The notes under the pieces: model-generated
Told to the model about the DNA's origin: nothing
The model's database searches: none
What the model saw: the letters and a program-made list of their open reading frames with translations, nothing else
Program-made: the position numbers and the translations under genes
Shown here: piece after piece, positions 30,101 to 39,588 of the stretch
How the letters are laid out: every line of letters begins with the position of its first letter
How positions within the stretch are numbered: position 1 is the first letter of the stretch
Source: an uncultured Veillonella sp.
Lineage (GTDB): Bacteria; Bacillota; Negativicutes; Veillonellales; Veillonellaceae
Assembly: GCA_900544365.1 (NCBI GenBank)
Contig: UQVF01000005.1
Location: 12,014-76,013, forward strand
Direction: 5' to 3'
DNA: 64,000 nucleotides

Positions 30101-31885
30101 CCCCATACCTGGTTCTGTATAAGCAGTTCCCACATTGGTTTTGATTCGATAGTTTCTATTTCCATGTACATAATGAGTTAGCCCTAAATTAAATGTCACT
30201 GTATTACCGAATAAATTACTATTGTCCCATCGAAGGATAGGTGTGAAGAATGTATTCTTATTTAACTGCCAAAAATCTGAAATGGCAATATTCATTTTTC
30301 TAATATTTGAAGTACCAATAGTCTGACGATTTCTACGACTGGTTCCCTCTTCTGTAAATGTTTTCCCATGCCATTTTAACGTTTTTGCATCATAGTATCG
30401 ACGCATAATAATATCATCATCTGGCAAATCACCATCCTCATTAGGTGTTCGTAGACTTTCATTTTCAGCACGCAATTCTTCTGCAAATGTATGGATTCTA
30501 TCTTCATCTTCTACATCATTGGTATAATCCTGATAGGTATAGCTAGGAATGACCGCCTTCCCTTGATGATTTTTATACCCATATAATTCATAAGCCTGAT
30601 CATATTGTGGTATATCTGCTTCATCACGATACAATGCATAATCATAGACTTTGGAACTAGGCTCACCAACACCTTTATCACTATGAAGATTTTTATCAAA
30701 GTCCCATGGATTTATATATCTTGTATATATAGATTTCGCACTTTTCAACCGACTACCTGATCCGTTCTCTTCAGTATAGCCCACTCGGTAGGATAAAAAA
30801 TGATGGTTACCTGCTTGTTGATTTAAAGTAGCATTTAATTTCCATTCACGGTGCTTCACATCATCAATATAATGCAACGTATTTTTGCCTTCATAGGGAG
30901 AAAAGATAGCGGTGGATGAAATCGTTTTATCAAATTCTTTCTGATTATAAATAGATAAATCAACTTTCCAGTCTAGATTTTTTTGATTATTTCCTGCGTA
31001 TGTAAGTTGATGTCTCCATCGTTCTATATTTCTTCCATAATGTACTACTGGATCAGGAGCATCATTGGAATGTTTAATATCCCTATTTGTATCTTCCTTC
31101 CAATGTGTAGACTGTACACTGAAATGATGATTTGCATTGGCATCATACTCAGCATGAAATCCTAGCTCTTTAATATCTCCATAGTATCGTAATGCATTAT
31201 GCACACTTCCCGATTGATTCATGGCCCCTATAAATTCTTTTTGACTATAAATAGGCATAATATCCCGTTTACTACTATATAAAGAAACTCTACCTTTCCC
31301 TATATTTCCGGAATTAGCTCTAATAAATATATTCTTATAAGGTAACACACCATGATCGCCTCTTATTCTACGTCCTTCTACATTCAACTCCAGTTGACTA
31401 TGTTTAGTCGGTTTTGCAGTTACAACGTTGATGACGCCCCCCATGGCATTCGCTCCATATTTAGCCGAAGAAGCACCTCTAATAACCTCAATACGATCAA
31501 TGGACTCTGCACCTAAACGTTGCAATTCATCCCCTTGACCTAAATAGGCTTCCATCTCTCCCATCACTGGCTGACCATTAATAAGTATTAGCGTATGACG
31601 AGGCTCTGCTCCACGAATTGATAGAGCCACTCGACCCATAGCATCTACAGTTCGACTTACCCCAGTTTCAGTAAAAATAATATCTTCCACAGATTTAGCT
31701 TGCTTGTTAGCAATATCTGCTTTTGAAATCACTGTTGTTGATAAACTTTCATCTTTTAAACTTTCTATAATTGGATTTGCACTTACATATACAGAATCTG
31801 CTGTTGCACCTTGCACACTGCTTAATGAAAGTAAACACCAAGATGCTATAGCTCCTGATATCCATGCTCTCTTACTTCTATACAT
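27188..31885 (-). CDS. Giant TonB-dependent receptor with a second barrel-like module
   Basis: 1565 residues. A signal peptide (RAWISGAIASWCLLSLSSVQG) is followed by a plug domain with IRGAEPRHTLILINGQPV and IDRIEVIRGASSAKYGANAMGGVINVV. A first beta-barrel then ends near residue 858 at a typical barrel-end strand YKVGLHMKFG. About 707 further residues follow, built of alternating amphipathic strands, and end with a second outer-membrane-type terminus YTKIAVEYKF. A normal receptor is 650-900 residues, so this is roughly twice the size. TonB receptors import iron chelates or cobalamin; Fur control (31911-31929) favours iron. The frame is unbroken. The second half looks like a porin-type barrel, but that is inference from the strand pattern. 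Confidence 0.85.
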   Translation of the reverse strand: MYRSKRAWISGAIASWCLLSLSSVQGATADSVYVSANPIIESLKDESLSTTVISKADIANKQAKSVEDIIFTETGVSRTVDAMGRVALSIRGAEPRHTLILINGQPVMGEMEAYLGQGDELQRLGAESIDRIEVIRGASSAKYGANAMGGVINVVTAKPTKHSQLELNVEGRRIRGDHGVLPYKNIFIRANSGNIGKGRVSLYSSKRDIMPIYSQKEFIGAMNQSGSVHNALRYYGDIKELGFHAEYDANANHHFSVQSTHWKEDTNRDIKHSNDAPDPVVHYGRNIERWRHQLTYAGNNQKNLDWKVDLSIYNQKEFDKTISSTAIFSPYEGKNTLHYIDDVKHREWKLNATLNQQAGNHHFLSYRVGYTEENGSGSRLKSAKSIYTRYINPWDFDKNLHSDKGVGEPSSKVYDYALYRDEADIPQYDQAYELYGYKNHQGKAVIPSYTYQDYTNDVEDEDRIHTFAEELRAENESLRTPNEDGDLPDDDIIMRRYYDAKTLKWHGKTFTEEGTSRRNRQTIGTSNIRKMNIAISDFWQLNKNTFFTPILRWDNSNLFGNTVTFNLGLTHYVHGNRNYRIKTNVGTAYTEPGMGESYYNWEMYAGMPYDFGVGKLGYYWIGNPNLKPEKSINVDLGFEYDMKRLHSRMMVFHNDIKNYMTTYFTGKLMNFNPDAGKNTWMTPPDMIYSFKNIGKAEITGVEGEIKYALNTNLSTRLGYTYLHARNISDPTMPAQLLNKPVHKIDIGLQYENKKSGWQASLWGDYYIHMLDSNTIANNGNYVHNDLGNGDSQYAFAEKGKQTYESKSFAIWNAMIQKKIGKDSLAYIGVDNIFNHRDDAQAHQERMYKVGLHMKFGADSSERSYQGITRLSQKTFNMPLNWFIRQESIQEPLTFYGSYHGAWSSFTGKEKPTEARVTATSTIGNAYKNYLEKANHGYSSSVQVGVKGTVTKDTSIDVAVETKSYKGKEQSIDAGTHAGIQSVTVKRLEVNHHKNDWKWSLGRLYEAFGTTGYWFNDSYDGVRAIWSSPMTEVRMGYGDFRRSTGITDSAYTHAVKTSFSRPPTKDEWLGQGSFDKTGLTGEYTDGSVHVNNFKTLRDKLEAAQSPEEEKAVIDTYMKVIEKDDPKLYEKLHDRSGQYYMNSFIWRKVTVTNTAGQVVGEYMTTDLPQVYTKSASNDTALLEKDATKAWDVTMQVGENKEDWSRYVSNSGLLKDGSYKLHSDFYGYGTYLGNDVLEDLGTTNRGKRYGGIMASKFDASKFVRMTQEEAKAKAITSLWNKDTAWMTLTKKLPNGSRATGFVKSNISPLAKRVLLLLASELWKPENNSSLPLHLLEQEGYRVPIVGNVLVQDTIPSVNKAFFTQLKHQINNHWGVQAWYMRSIQDSIHTLQYANTSGNDVYQYNQIANVIGVGLVWKPSDTLTVSADIGQNRTSFGKYLNGENQYTYDNSVITSKGRRIGSYPKFWTIRLDVGHPEQKYVGSWNAYADYKYFEHGSFIGGNGTNSLPDRYLDGVQSFTVGGRYTPLQDVNVYASYTFNAKGIHSRDTLYGGEKFDLGDYTKIAVEYKF

Positions 31886-31910
31886 TTACAACACATCCTT
31901 TCATAAATTA

Positions 31911-31958
31911 GTAATGATTATCATATTTACTATATGCCTTTCAAATAGGTACTGTCAA
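31911..31958 (-). promoter_or_regulatory. Fur-box promoter of the TonB receptor
   Basis: Minus-strand -35 TTGACA (31958-31953), 18 nt spacer, -10 TATAGT (31934-31929). Immediately downstream lies a Fur-box-like sequence with core TGATAATCATTA (within 31929-31911), a good match to the 19 bp consensus. Iron-replete repression is expected. Confidence 0.82.
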
Positions 31959-32031
31959 GAAATAAATCATCCCTCTTATAAATTATTAAGGCTATACAAT
32001 CTATAATCTGTCAATTGTAGTATAACAGCAC

Positions 32032-32075
32032 AAAAGCCATACCCCTATCTGTTTCCAGATAGGGGTATGACTTTT
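32032..32075 (-). terminator. Terminator after the M16C protease gene
   Basis: A strong 44 bp hairpin, AAGCCATACCCCTATCTG paired with CAGATAGGGGTATGACTT, with T-runs on both sides. It lies 41 nt beyond the protease stop. Confidence 0.85.
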
Positions 32076-32116
32076 CTATATCGGCAGTTATATAAACTAC
32101 TTCTCGTATGTCATGA

Positions 32117-35026
32117 TTATTGTGGCAAGTTACCCACTTTATCAAAGAGTTGTCCTGCTTCTTTGATACGCTGTTCGCTACCCATGACGACGATGTGGTT
32201 ATCTTTTAATACTTTTTCAATGACATCTGCTAATCCACGTAAGTCTTCTACTGTTGTTTCCAAGACTTGTTGACGGAAAGCTGTCATATTTTCTTCATTG
32301 GTCTTGCCAAAGTATAAACTCATAGCACGAGCTCCTTGTAAGAATGGTGTATTCGATACATCCAATCCGCTCATTGTGCCAATGATATATTTACGCATTT
32401 CTCGAGGAGATAAATCTAATTCACGCAAATACGTAGGTAATCCATCATACACTTTCAGCGTATTTTCTAAGTTTGGATCACGGTAGGAACAAAATACCAT
32501 ATTCCCATTATTATGGAAATTAGCAAAGGCTCCATAGGCCCCACCTTGTACACGAATTAAATTCCATAAGTAATCATAGCGCAACATAGTTTCTAGAACG
32601 CTCATAGTACCTGTATGTGTACCCCCATGATCACGGAAGTTACCACCTTTTGCCACATATTGTACCTTACCAGATGTAGCTAAGCCTTCATTCACGTAGG
32701 ATTGAGTCATAGTTAGCTGTGCTTCCCAACTATCGTCACTCAAAACATTAGTAATATCGTCTAAGTGTGCTAAGAAAGTTTCTAGTTCTTCCGTAGTACC
32801 TACAAAAGATACTTCCAAATTATCTTTACGGAACAAACGTTGTTGCACTTTTACCAATTGTTCTGTCACACCAGCTAATAATGTTTCATTATCTAAGACT
32901 TCTACTAAACGGCGGAAATAGCCTAATGTATCTTGGTCTCTAAATTTACCAACTTTCGATACTTTTGCCATAAGCAAGTTAGTGACAATTGTATTACCAC
33001 GACGGAATGCTTCTGTATCCCAGATAGCTTTTCCTTCTTTTAACAATTCTACAAGGCGTTCTTGGCTATCAAACTTTGTACGTCCAACAATCTCCCCTAA
33101 AATAGATGTTAAATGTCCAATATTGGATGCTAAAGCCTTACTACGAACGACCGCTAATGGTACAAATGCATCACGTTCATTATGGATAGACACTGGTAAT
33201 ACATCCATGGTATAACCACCTAAATGCAGGTTAATTTCTTTTGCTATCTCTGCATAAGTAAAACCTTCTGTATCTAGTCGGCCTAATACATCTGACAATA
33301 ACTCTGCATAGAATACTTCATCTTCTTGTAGTGACTCCATATTAAAGTACAAACTAACATAATTAATCCCCCGTGCAGGTACATCAATATGGTGAACACG
33401 AATACCTTTATGGTCAATTTCACGACGTGGTGTCACTTCTACGACTGGAGAAATATCAGACAATTCTAATAAAGGAATCGTCGCTAGCGCTTCTTCAGAG
33501 TCAATAGCTTGTTGCATTTCTTTTAATTTCGCTGTTTGGTCGATAATGTGAGCAATCTCCTCTTTCGTCATTGTCGCCTTTATGGTCGCTAATTTTTCTT
33601 TATCTTCTTGTTCTTTTTTTTCTTGCAATCCTTTTTCAGGGTACAAGGAAACTAAACCTTTATGCGTGTTATCTAGGATATACGTACGCAACAAGTTTTC
33701 ATAGAAATCAGTAGATAATCCTTCACGAAGTGCTTTCAATATAGGCTCATATTGTAACAACTCAATAGGATCTTTGTCATATAGCCAATTATCCATCACT
33801 CGTAAACCGTAAGCAAGACCAATTGGACGACCTCCAAAATCAGCTTCACGCAAGATAAACTCAATGCGATTTAAAGATGCCTCTAATAATTCCTTATCTA
33901 ATCCTGCACCCACTAATTGGCGTAATGTAGTTTCCACTACATCTTGCAACTGTGCTTGTTTTTCGATTTCAGAACCAGTCACACTAATTTCAAACAGTGG
34001 CTGACGAATGCCATCCATATAGGAACCACTTACATCACTACCAATATTCGCTTTCACTAATGCTTCTTTTAATGGAGCTGAACCAGATGTAAATAAGGCA
34101 TGATTCAACACTTCAAACGCTAGGCTTTGAGTGAACGTCATTTCTGGGAATACATAGGTCAAAGAATGAATCGCTTTGCCCTTATCGCTTTCATCATTAC
34201 CAATACCATATGGGAAAGATGCCACTACTGGTTCAGATAAAGGAGATTGCATAGCAATAGTAGAATTTACTTCAATGGCATGGAAGTTTGACAAATATTC
34301 CTCATCGATAAATGCCAAGGTTTCTTCAATATTCATATCCCCATATAGATAGATATAACTATTGGATGGATGGTAATAGGATTCATAGAATGCTTTAAAG
34401 TTCTCATAGGTCAAATCTGTTATATTTTCAGGATATCCACCAGAATCATGTCCATAAGTAGTATCAGGATATAACAACGCCATTTTATGATGATCTAATT
34501 GAGAGTCAGGCGAGGAGTAAACCCCTTTCATCTCGTTATATACAACACCTTTATAGGTCAATGGATCTTCTGGAGATTCCAATTCATAATGCCATCCCTC
34601 TTGCATAACAATCATTGGATCCTTAGCCACACGAGGATAGAATACGGCATCTAAATATACATCCATCAAATTATGAAAGTCTGCATCATTCTTACTCGCC
34701 ACTGGATATACTGTTTTATCTGAATAGGTCATAGCATTTAAGAATGTGTTCAGAGAGCCTTTTACTAATTCAACAAAGGGCTCTTTTAAAGGAAATTTAC
34801 GAGAACCACACAACACAGAATGTTCCAAAATATGAGCTACCCCTGTACTATCATGAGGGGGTGTGCGGAATGCTACATGGAATACTTTATTTCTATCTTC
34901 TGTATCGATGTATAACAAACGAGCACCAGATTGCTCATGCTGTAACATATAGGCTGTGCCATTCACCTCTTGAACAGGCTCGATTCGCTCCACACGAAAG
35001 CCTGCATAGACTGTATTTAACTTCAT
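32117..35026 (-). CDS. M16C (PreP-like) zinc metalloprotease
   Basis: A 969-residue insulinase-family protease. The inverted zinc motif HXXEH is HILEH at 65-69. It is followed by the typical SVLCGSRKFPLKEPFVELVKGS region, NEMKGVYSSPDSQLD, and the C-terminal YDYLWNLIRVQGGAYGAF segment with the conserved R/Y pair of M16 enzymes. Length and order fit the single-chain M16C group, which degrades peptides within a closed clam-shell chamber. No signal peptide is visible, so it is probably cytoplasmic. It stands alone, with its own terminator. Confidence 0.93.
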   Translation of the reverse strand: MKLNTVYAGFRVERIEPVQEVNGTAYMLQHEQSGARLLYIDTEDRNKVFHVAFRTPPHDSTGVAHILEHSVLCGSRKFPLKEPFVELVKGSLNTFLNAMTYSDKTVYPVASKNDADFHNLMDVYLDAVFYPRVAKDPMIVMQEGWHYELESPEDPLTYKGVVYNEMKGVYSSPDSQLDHHKMALLYPDTTYGHDSGGYPENITDLTYENFKAFYESYYHPSNSYIYLYGDMNIEETLAFIDEEYLSNFHAIEVNSTIAMQSPLSEPVVASFPYGIGNDESDKGKAIHSLTYVFPEMTFTQSLAFEVLNHALFTSGSAPLKEALVKANIGSDVSGSYMDGIRQPLFEISVTGSEIEKQAQLQDVVETTLRQLVGAGLDKELLEASLNRIEFILREADFGGRPIGLAYGLRVMDNWLYDKDPIELLQYEPILKALREGLSTDFYENLLRTYILDNTHKGLVSLYPEKGLQEKKEQEDKEKLATIKATMTKEEIAHIIDQTAKLKEMQQAIDSEEALATIPLLELSDISPVVEVTPRREIDHKGIRVHHIDVPARGINYVSLYFNMESLQEDEVFYAELLSDVLGRLDTEGFTYAEIAKEINLHLGGYTMDVLPVSIHNERDAFVPLAVVRSKALASNIGHLTSILGEIVGRTKFDSQERLVELLKEGKAIWDTEAFRRGNTIVTNLLMAKVSKVGKFRDQDTLGYFRRLVEVLDNETLLAGVTEQLVKVQQRLFRKDNLEVSFVGTTEELETFLAHLDDITNVLSDDSWEAQLTMTQSYVNEGLATSGKVQYVAKGGNFRDHGGTHTGTMSVLETMLRYDYLWNLIRVQGGAYGAFANFHNNGNMVFCSYRDPNLENTLKVYDGLPTYLRELDLSPREMRKYIIGTMSGLDVSNTPFLQGARAMSLYFGKTNEENMTAFRQQVLETTVEDLRGLADVIEKVLKDNHIVVMGSEQRIKEAGQLFDKVGNLPQ

Positions 35027-35150
35027 AATACCTCTTTTCTATCTACTAAACATACAACAGCCATCCCTAGCGCGCTAGTTCAAACCGTTGTTATATATCT
35101 ATAACATTTCGTCATAATTCTAACTCATTATATCACGTTCTCAATGAGAA

Positions 35151-35708
35151 TCATAATACAAATAAATGGAGAAGGCCTGCAAAAATCCAGATTAGGGCTC
35201 CCCATTTATAGGCTTTTTTCCCAATGCTAAATTCTATGCCACGACTCATATTATATCGCGTTACTGCATAAGGGATAAGAATGTACAACACCCATGCCAA
35301 CACCATGTAGAAAAACTCTAAGCCATACCGTACATGCGCAGATAGTAACCCTACGATGAATATGGTATCCCAAATCCAACGATCATACACCGCCTTAGGT
35401 GCTTCTTGTCCTCCTAAGACGGGGCGTAAATGAGATACTGATAGGATTTCAAATACTTGCACAACCCCAATACCTAAGGCTATGGCAAGAACGGTTTGTA
35501 CAATGGTGACTCCATCAATACCTAATAATGAAATATTTCCAGTCACCCCATATACAGCTACCACAATCATGCCTAATAATTGTAATGCCTTTGTGACTTC
35601 TTCTTTTTGCTGTTCTTTCACTGTGGTTCGTTCATAAAACATACGTTGAAAGGGTGTAGAAATCCGATTCAATACTAATGCCACAAAAATTGCCATCATA
35701 GAAACCAT
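35151..35708 (-). CDS. Predicted membrane protein, 185 residues
   Basis: A short cytoplasmic loop rich in charge (RTTVKEQQKEEV) follows an N-terminal helix, then about four membrane segments (GMIVVAVYGVTGNISLLG, VQTVLAIALGIGVVQVF, FIVGLLSAHVRYGLEFF, the C-terminal KWGALIWIFAGLLHLFVL). I do not recognise the family. The start lies 1 nt after the stop of the aminopeptidase gene, so it is probably co-transcribed with it. Confidence 0.7.
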   Translation of the reverse strand: MVSMMAIFVALVLNRISTPFQRMFYERTTVKEQQKEEVTKALQLLGMIVVAVYGVTGNISLLGIDGVTIVQTVLAIALGIGVVQVFEILSVSHLRPVLGGQEAPKAVYDRWIWDTIFIVGLLSAHVRYGLEFFYMVLAWVLYILIPYAVTRYNMSRGIEFSIGKKAYKWGALIWIFAGLLHLFVL

Positions 35709-35709
35709 G

Positions 35710-37023
35710 TTATACCTCCCCTAAAAATACTGTTAACAAACGATTTAACTCAATTTGATCATAGGTGCCCATCAGTTCACGTGCAGAATGCATAGCTAAC
35801 AGTGGTAAGCCTACATCCATAGTGCGCATCACCAGTTGTGCTGAAGAAATAGAACCTACTGTAGAACCACCTGGAATATCTGATCGATTTACATAAATTT
35901 GATGCTTAATACCATGTGTTTCACACAAATCGGTCACAATGGCTTGTGCCACCGCATCTCCTGCATAGGACTGAGAGCTAGCGATTTTTAAAACTACACC
36001 ACCATTCAAGATTGGGTAATTCGTAATATCATTTTTTTCACCATAATTAGGGTGATATCCGTGAGCCACATCAGAGGAAATCATGAACCCTTTTGCAATA
36101 TCCACTTCGCAGGATTCTTCTGTAAGTCCCAAAGCACGATACACACGACGCACTACATTTGGTAATAACAAGGAGGCGCCTCCTTGTTTTGTACGACTGC
36201 CTACCTCTTCGTGGTCAAATAAAAAGGCCATACGAATCCCTGTCGCATGTTGTTCATTTGCACTTATAATTCCTTGTAAACAAGCATAACAAGACGTAAG
36301 ATTATCTAATCGTGGAGCACTAATATATTCAGCATCAAATCCAACGGTTTCCACCGTATCCGTGTTGTATACCGTCAACTCATAGGATAGAATATCTGTT
36401 GGTTCACAGCCGATATCTTCGGCTAACAAAGCTTTTAATACGGTCTTGTCGTCTTCATATTCCGTTCCAAGACCACGCATTAAAATAAGTGGTAACATTT
36501 CTTTTTGCTTGTTAAATGTTGCCTTTTCATTGACCGTACGATTCATATGGATCGCTAAACTAGGAATAGTAGCCACCGGCTTTGCTATATCTACGTAGTG
36601 CGTCTCTAGGTCTAGACCCTCTCCTTTTGTCACGACTACACCAGCTAAGGACAAGGGGCGGTCAAACCAAGTATATTGAATAAGCCCACCATAACTCTCT
36701 ACATTGAGCTTACCATACCCTTTGTCCGTAATCATCGCATTTGGTTTCACACGGAACCCTGGAAAATCGGTATGGGCTGAAGCTATTCGTAATGTTTCTC
36801 TAGGGTTCTCTCCAATATGGAACGCTACTAAGGTTGTACCATATACGTCAATGACATAATCTCCTGCAGTTAAGTCCCATTCTTCATCCATGGATAATGG
36901 CGTAAAGCCTTGTTCTTCTAGTCGGCGATAAGACTCCTCCACTGTATGATACGGTGATGTGGAGCTTTCAATATACTCAAAAAAGTCAGCATACATAGCT
37001 GTTACTTCATTCTGTTCACACAT
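35710..37023 (-). CDS. apeB: M18-family aspartyl-type aminopeptidase
   Basis: A 437-residue metalloaminopeptidase with the M18 metal ligands in SAHTDFPGFRVKP, DNLTSCYACLQGI, DHEEVGSRTKQG and SDVAHGYHPNY, plus AMHSARELMG near the C-terminus. It removes N-terminal residues in the cytoplasm, as a large oligomer. The start at 37023 has SD AGGAGG four bases upstream; the frame extends further, but without a ribosome site. Confidence 0.9.
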   Translation of the reverse strand: MCEQNEVTAMYADFFEYIESSTSPYHTVEESYRRLEEQGFTPLSMDEEWDLTAGDYVIDVYGTTLVAFHIGENPRETLRIASAHTDFPGFRVKPNAMITDKGYGKLNVESYGGLIQYTWFDRPLSLAGVVVTKGEGLDLETHYVDIAKPVATIPSLAIHMNRTVNEKATFNKQKEMLPLILMRGLGTEYEDDKTVLKALLAEDIGCEPTDILSYELTVYNTDTVETVGFDAEYISAPRLDNLTSCYACLQGIISANEQHATGIRMAFLFDHEEVGSRTKQGGASLLLPNVVRRVYRALGLTEESCEVDIAKGFMISSDVAHGYHPNYGEKNDITNYPILNGGVVLKIASSQSYAGDAVAQAIVTDLCETHGIKHQIYVNRSDIPGGSTVGSISSAQLVMRTMDVGLPLLAMHSARELMGTYDQIELNRLLTVFLGEV

Positions 37024-37034
37024 AGTTCCTCCTA

Positions 37035-37071
37035 TGAAAAATACCATAGGTACAATGTACACTATGGTATT
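37035..37071 (-). terminator. Terminator after the Mrp-family gene
   Basis: AATACCATAG and CTATGGTATT pair perfectly around a 12 nt loop. Five T follow on the minus strand, 9 nt after the stop at 37080. Confidence 0.75.
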
Positions 37072-37079
37072 GTCCACGC

Positions 37080-37904
37080 TTACTCTGGTAAGCCTACTGA
37101 TTCTAAATTTGTTGTTGTAATCGTTTCAATTTCACCAGCGTCGCACAATTCTGCTACTTTCGGATCGATTGGCAATCGACCTAGTAACAATAAATTGTAT
37201 TTTTTCAGTACTTCATCGATGTGACTTTCACCAAAGATTTTATAATCTTTTCCATTATCTGGGCAATGGAAGTACGCAAAGTTTTCTACCACACCAATGA
37301 TAGGCACTTGCATCATATCCGCCATTTTGACTGCTTTTTCCACAATCATGGACACTAAATCTTGCGGAGATGTGACCACAATGATACCGTCCAATGGTAA
37401 AGATTGGAACACTGTCATCGCTACATCGCCCGTTCCAGGAGGCATATCTACGAATAAGTAATCTACATCACCCCACACTGTATCTGAGAAGAATTGTTTT
37501 ACTACATTACCTACCACAGGGCCTCTCCAAAGGACTGGATCCGATTCATCATCTAATAGTAAATTCACAGACATAACTTTTATGCCGTTTTTAGACACGA
37601 TAGGATACATTAGTTTTCCATCATCACTCCGCACTTTGTCTTTCAAGCCAAACACTTTTGGAATAGATGGACCTGTAATATCTCCATCAAGAATACCTAC
37701 AGATTTACCCTTACGAGACTGGCTGACTGCCATTAAACTTGTGACTAAGGATTTACCAACACCGCCCTTACCGGATACAATGCCGATCACCTTTTTCACA
37801 TGACTTCTATCATTTGTTTTTACTGTTAAATCAACTGGTTGTTGTGTGCCGCATCCACCAGAGGAAGCGCATCCGCTGCAACCGCCGTTATCTCCACATG
37901 CCAT
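37080..37904 (-). CDS. Mrp/NBP35-family iron-sulfur carrier ATPase
   Basis: A 274-residue P-loop protein. The N-terminus is a Cys-rich lead (ACGDNGGCSGCASSGGCG), followed by the deviant Walker A SGKGGVGKSLV, DGDITGPSIPKVFG and VDMPPGTGDVAMTV. The CXXD-type segment near the C-terminus (YFHCPDNGKDYKIFG) replaces the usual CXXC of Mrp. These proteins carry iron-sulfur clusters to target enzymes. The start at 37904 has SD GAAGG upstream. Confidence 0.9.
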   Translation of the reverse strand: MACGDNGGCSGCASSGGCGTQQPVDLTVKTNDRSHVKKVIGIVSGKGGVGKSLVTSLMAVSQSRKGKSVGILDGDITGPSIPKVFGLKDKVRSDDGKLMYPIVSKNGIKVMSVNLLLDDESDPVLWRGPVVGNVVKQFFSDTVWGDVDYLFVDMPPGTGDVAMTVFQSLPLDGIIVVTSPQDLVSMIVEKAVKMADMMQVPIIGVVENFAYFHCPDNGKDYKIFGESHIDEVLKKYNLLLLGRLPIDPKVAELCDAGEIETITTTNLESVGLPE

Positions 37905-38110
37905 AATAAACCTTCTTTCTATATGTATGAAAGTCTTAAGAACTTTCCCTACCAATACAAGTACTGCTATTCACTCCTGTGAACACATGCTATATCCTAT
38001 ATGTTTATAGGTATATTTGTATTATAACATAGGATACAGAAATTTTGTAAAAATATAACTATTTTTTTCAATATAGAATAATAGATTACTGTTATTATTA
38101 CGAACTATTT

Positions 38111-39304
38111 CTATTCCCCACAATACTCACGTGTCAACTCTCCAATGATTTGCATACCTTTACGAATATCATCTATGGATGGCACAGTATAACTCAAACG
38201 GAAATGTTGTCCATATTGTACTCCATCTGCTGCAAAGGCTCCACTTTTTACGATACCTACTTTACGAGCAATAGCCTCTTCAAAGAAGGCATCACAATCT
38301 ACGTGGTCTGGTAAAGTCATCCATACAAACATCCCCCCAGTAGGTTCAGTTAAATGCACCTGGGAGCTACCATATTCACGGAATGTATCCAGCATGACAC
38401 GGCATTTTTCTTGATATACCTTACACACTTTTTGGATCTGCTCATCATAATCGATATGTTCTAACAAATGGCTTACTACACGTTGTGTGACTAGTGGCAT
38501 TTGTCCATCGCAATTATTCTTCATCACTTGAATAGCTTGAATCACTTCACTCGGACCATATAAGAATCCTACTCGTAAGCCTGCAGAAATCGTTTTAGAA
38601 TAGGACCCTGCATAGAGCACACGATTATCCGTATCCATTTCTTTGAATGTAGGTACTCGTTCACCAGCAAAACGAATTTCACCATAGGGATCATCTTCAT
38701 AAATGAACAAATCGTAAGCTCTCGCAATTTCATAAATCGCTTTTCGACGTTCTAATGGCATGGTAATACCCGTAGGATTTTGAAAGTTTGGAATCAAATA
38801 AATATATTTACCCTTTCCAGATTTTGCCGCTTCTTTTAAGGCTTCTGGAATCATGCCATCCCCATCCATAGGAATGCCCACGGCTTTGGCACCTACACTG
38901 CGCACTGCGTTGATTGCACTTGTGAAAGTATACGCATCCATGTACACTTCATCCCCCGCATCACACACAGTACGTGGTACTAGCCCTAAGTCTTGACCTG
39001 CCCCGATGGACAATAACAACTGTTGGTTCTCTGTAGGCATGTGGTGAACATGTACTAAACGATGCAATGTTTGCTCTGCTAACTTCGCATCTCCTTGCAT
39101 AGGACCATATTGTAAAATTTCTAGAGGATTCGTATGTACAATATAATCAAAAGCCTCTTGGATTTCTTCTACAGGAACCACTTCACCCGCTGGATTTCCT
39201 ATACCAAAACTGATGAACCCAGGAATCCCTGCGCCACGTTCAAATACATCTCGAATGAAATTAGGTCCCTTACTTATGGACCTTTCTGGCAATTTGAATA
39301 CCAT
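38111..39304 (-). CDS. PLP-dependent aminotransferase (MocR/AAT-I fold, 2-aminoadipate type)
   Basis: A 397-residue fold-type I aminotransferase: FGIGNPAGEVVPVEEI, NFQNPTGITMPLERR, YEDDPYGEIRF and the PLP lysine in AGSYSKTISAGLRVGF, plus the C-terminal RLSYTVPSID. Sequence is closest to the group that includes 2-aminoadipate and other valine/aromatic aminotransferases; the substrate cannot be set from sequence alone. The start at 39304 has SD AAGGAG eight bases upstream; a GTG three codons earlier is less likely. Confidence 0.88.
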   Translation of the reverse strand: MVFKLPERSISKGPNFIRDVFERGAGIPGFISFGIGNPAGEVVPVEEIQEAFDYIVHTNPLEILQYGPMQGDAKLAEQTLHRLVHVHHMPTENQQLLLSIGAGQDLGLVPRTVCDAGDEVYMDAYTFTSAINAVRSVGAKAVGIPMDGDGMIPEALKEAAKSGKGKYIYLIPNFQNPTGITMPLERRKAIYEIARAYDLFIYEDDPYGEIRFAGERVPTFKEMDTDNRVLYAGSYSKTISAGLRVGFLYGPSEVIQAIQVMKNNCDGQMPLVTQRVVSHLLEHIDYDEQIQKVCKVYQEKCRVMLDTFREYGSSQVHLTEPTGGMFVWMTLPDHVDCDAFFEEAIARKVGIVKSGAFAADGVQYGQHFRLSYTVPSIDDIRKGMQIIGELTREYCGE

Positions 39305-39374
39305 AAGAATCACTCCTTTTATATTTTATAAGTACATAAATAGTCTTCACACTATTTTCCTCACTGATATGATA

Positions 39375-39403
39375 AACAGGAGCAACAGAGTTGCTCCTGT
39401 TTT
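39375..39403 (-). terminator. Terminator after pyruvate carboxylase
   Basis: AACAGGAGCAA pairs with TTGCTCCTGTT around a short loop. T-runs appear on both strands, strongest on the plus side; it lies about 185 nt beyond the stop of the carboxylase gene. Confidence 0.6.
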
Positions 39404-39588
39404 TGTATATCGTATGATATACCCTACCGCATATTTACACTATAACTTGCGATATATCTGTCATTTATCTGCGGTACATCTATGGCATATCTTGTCAGTA
39501 ATACTAAGTCACCTATGTATGATACATCTACATAAAGCCTACTAGCCCCATGACTTCTAGCATACTGATACAACATGCATTGTATCGA

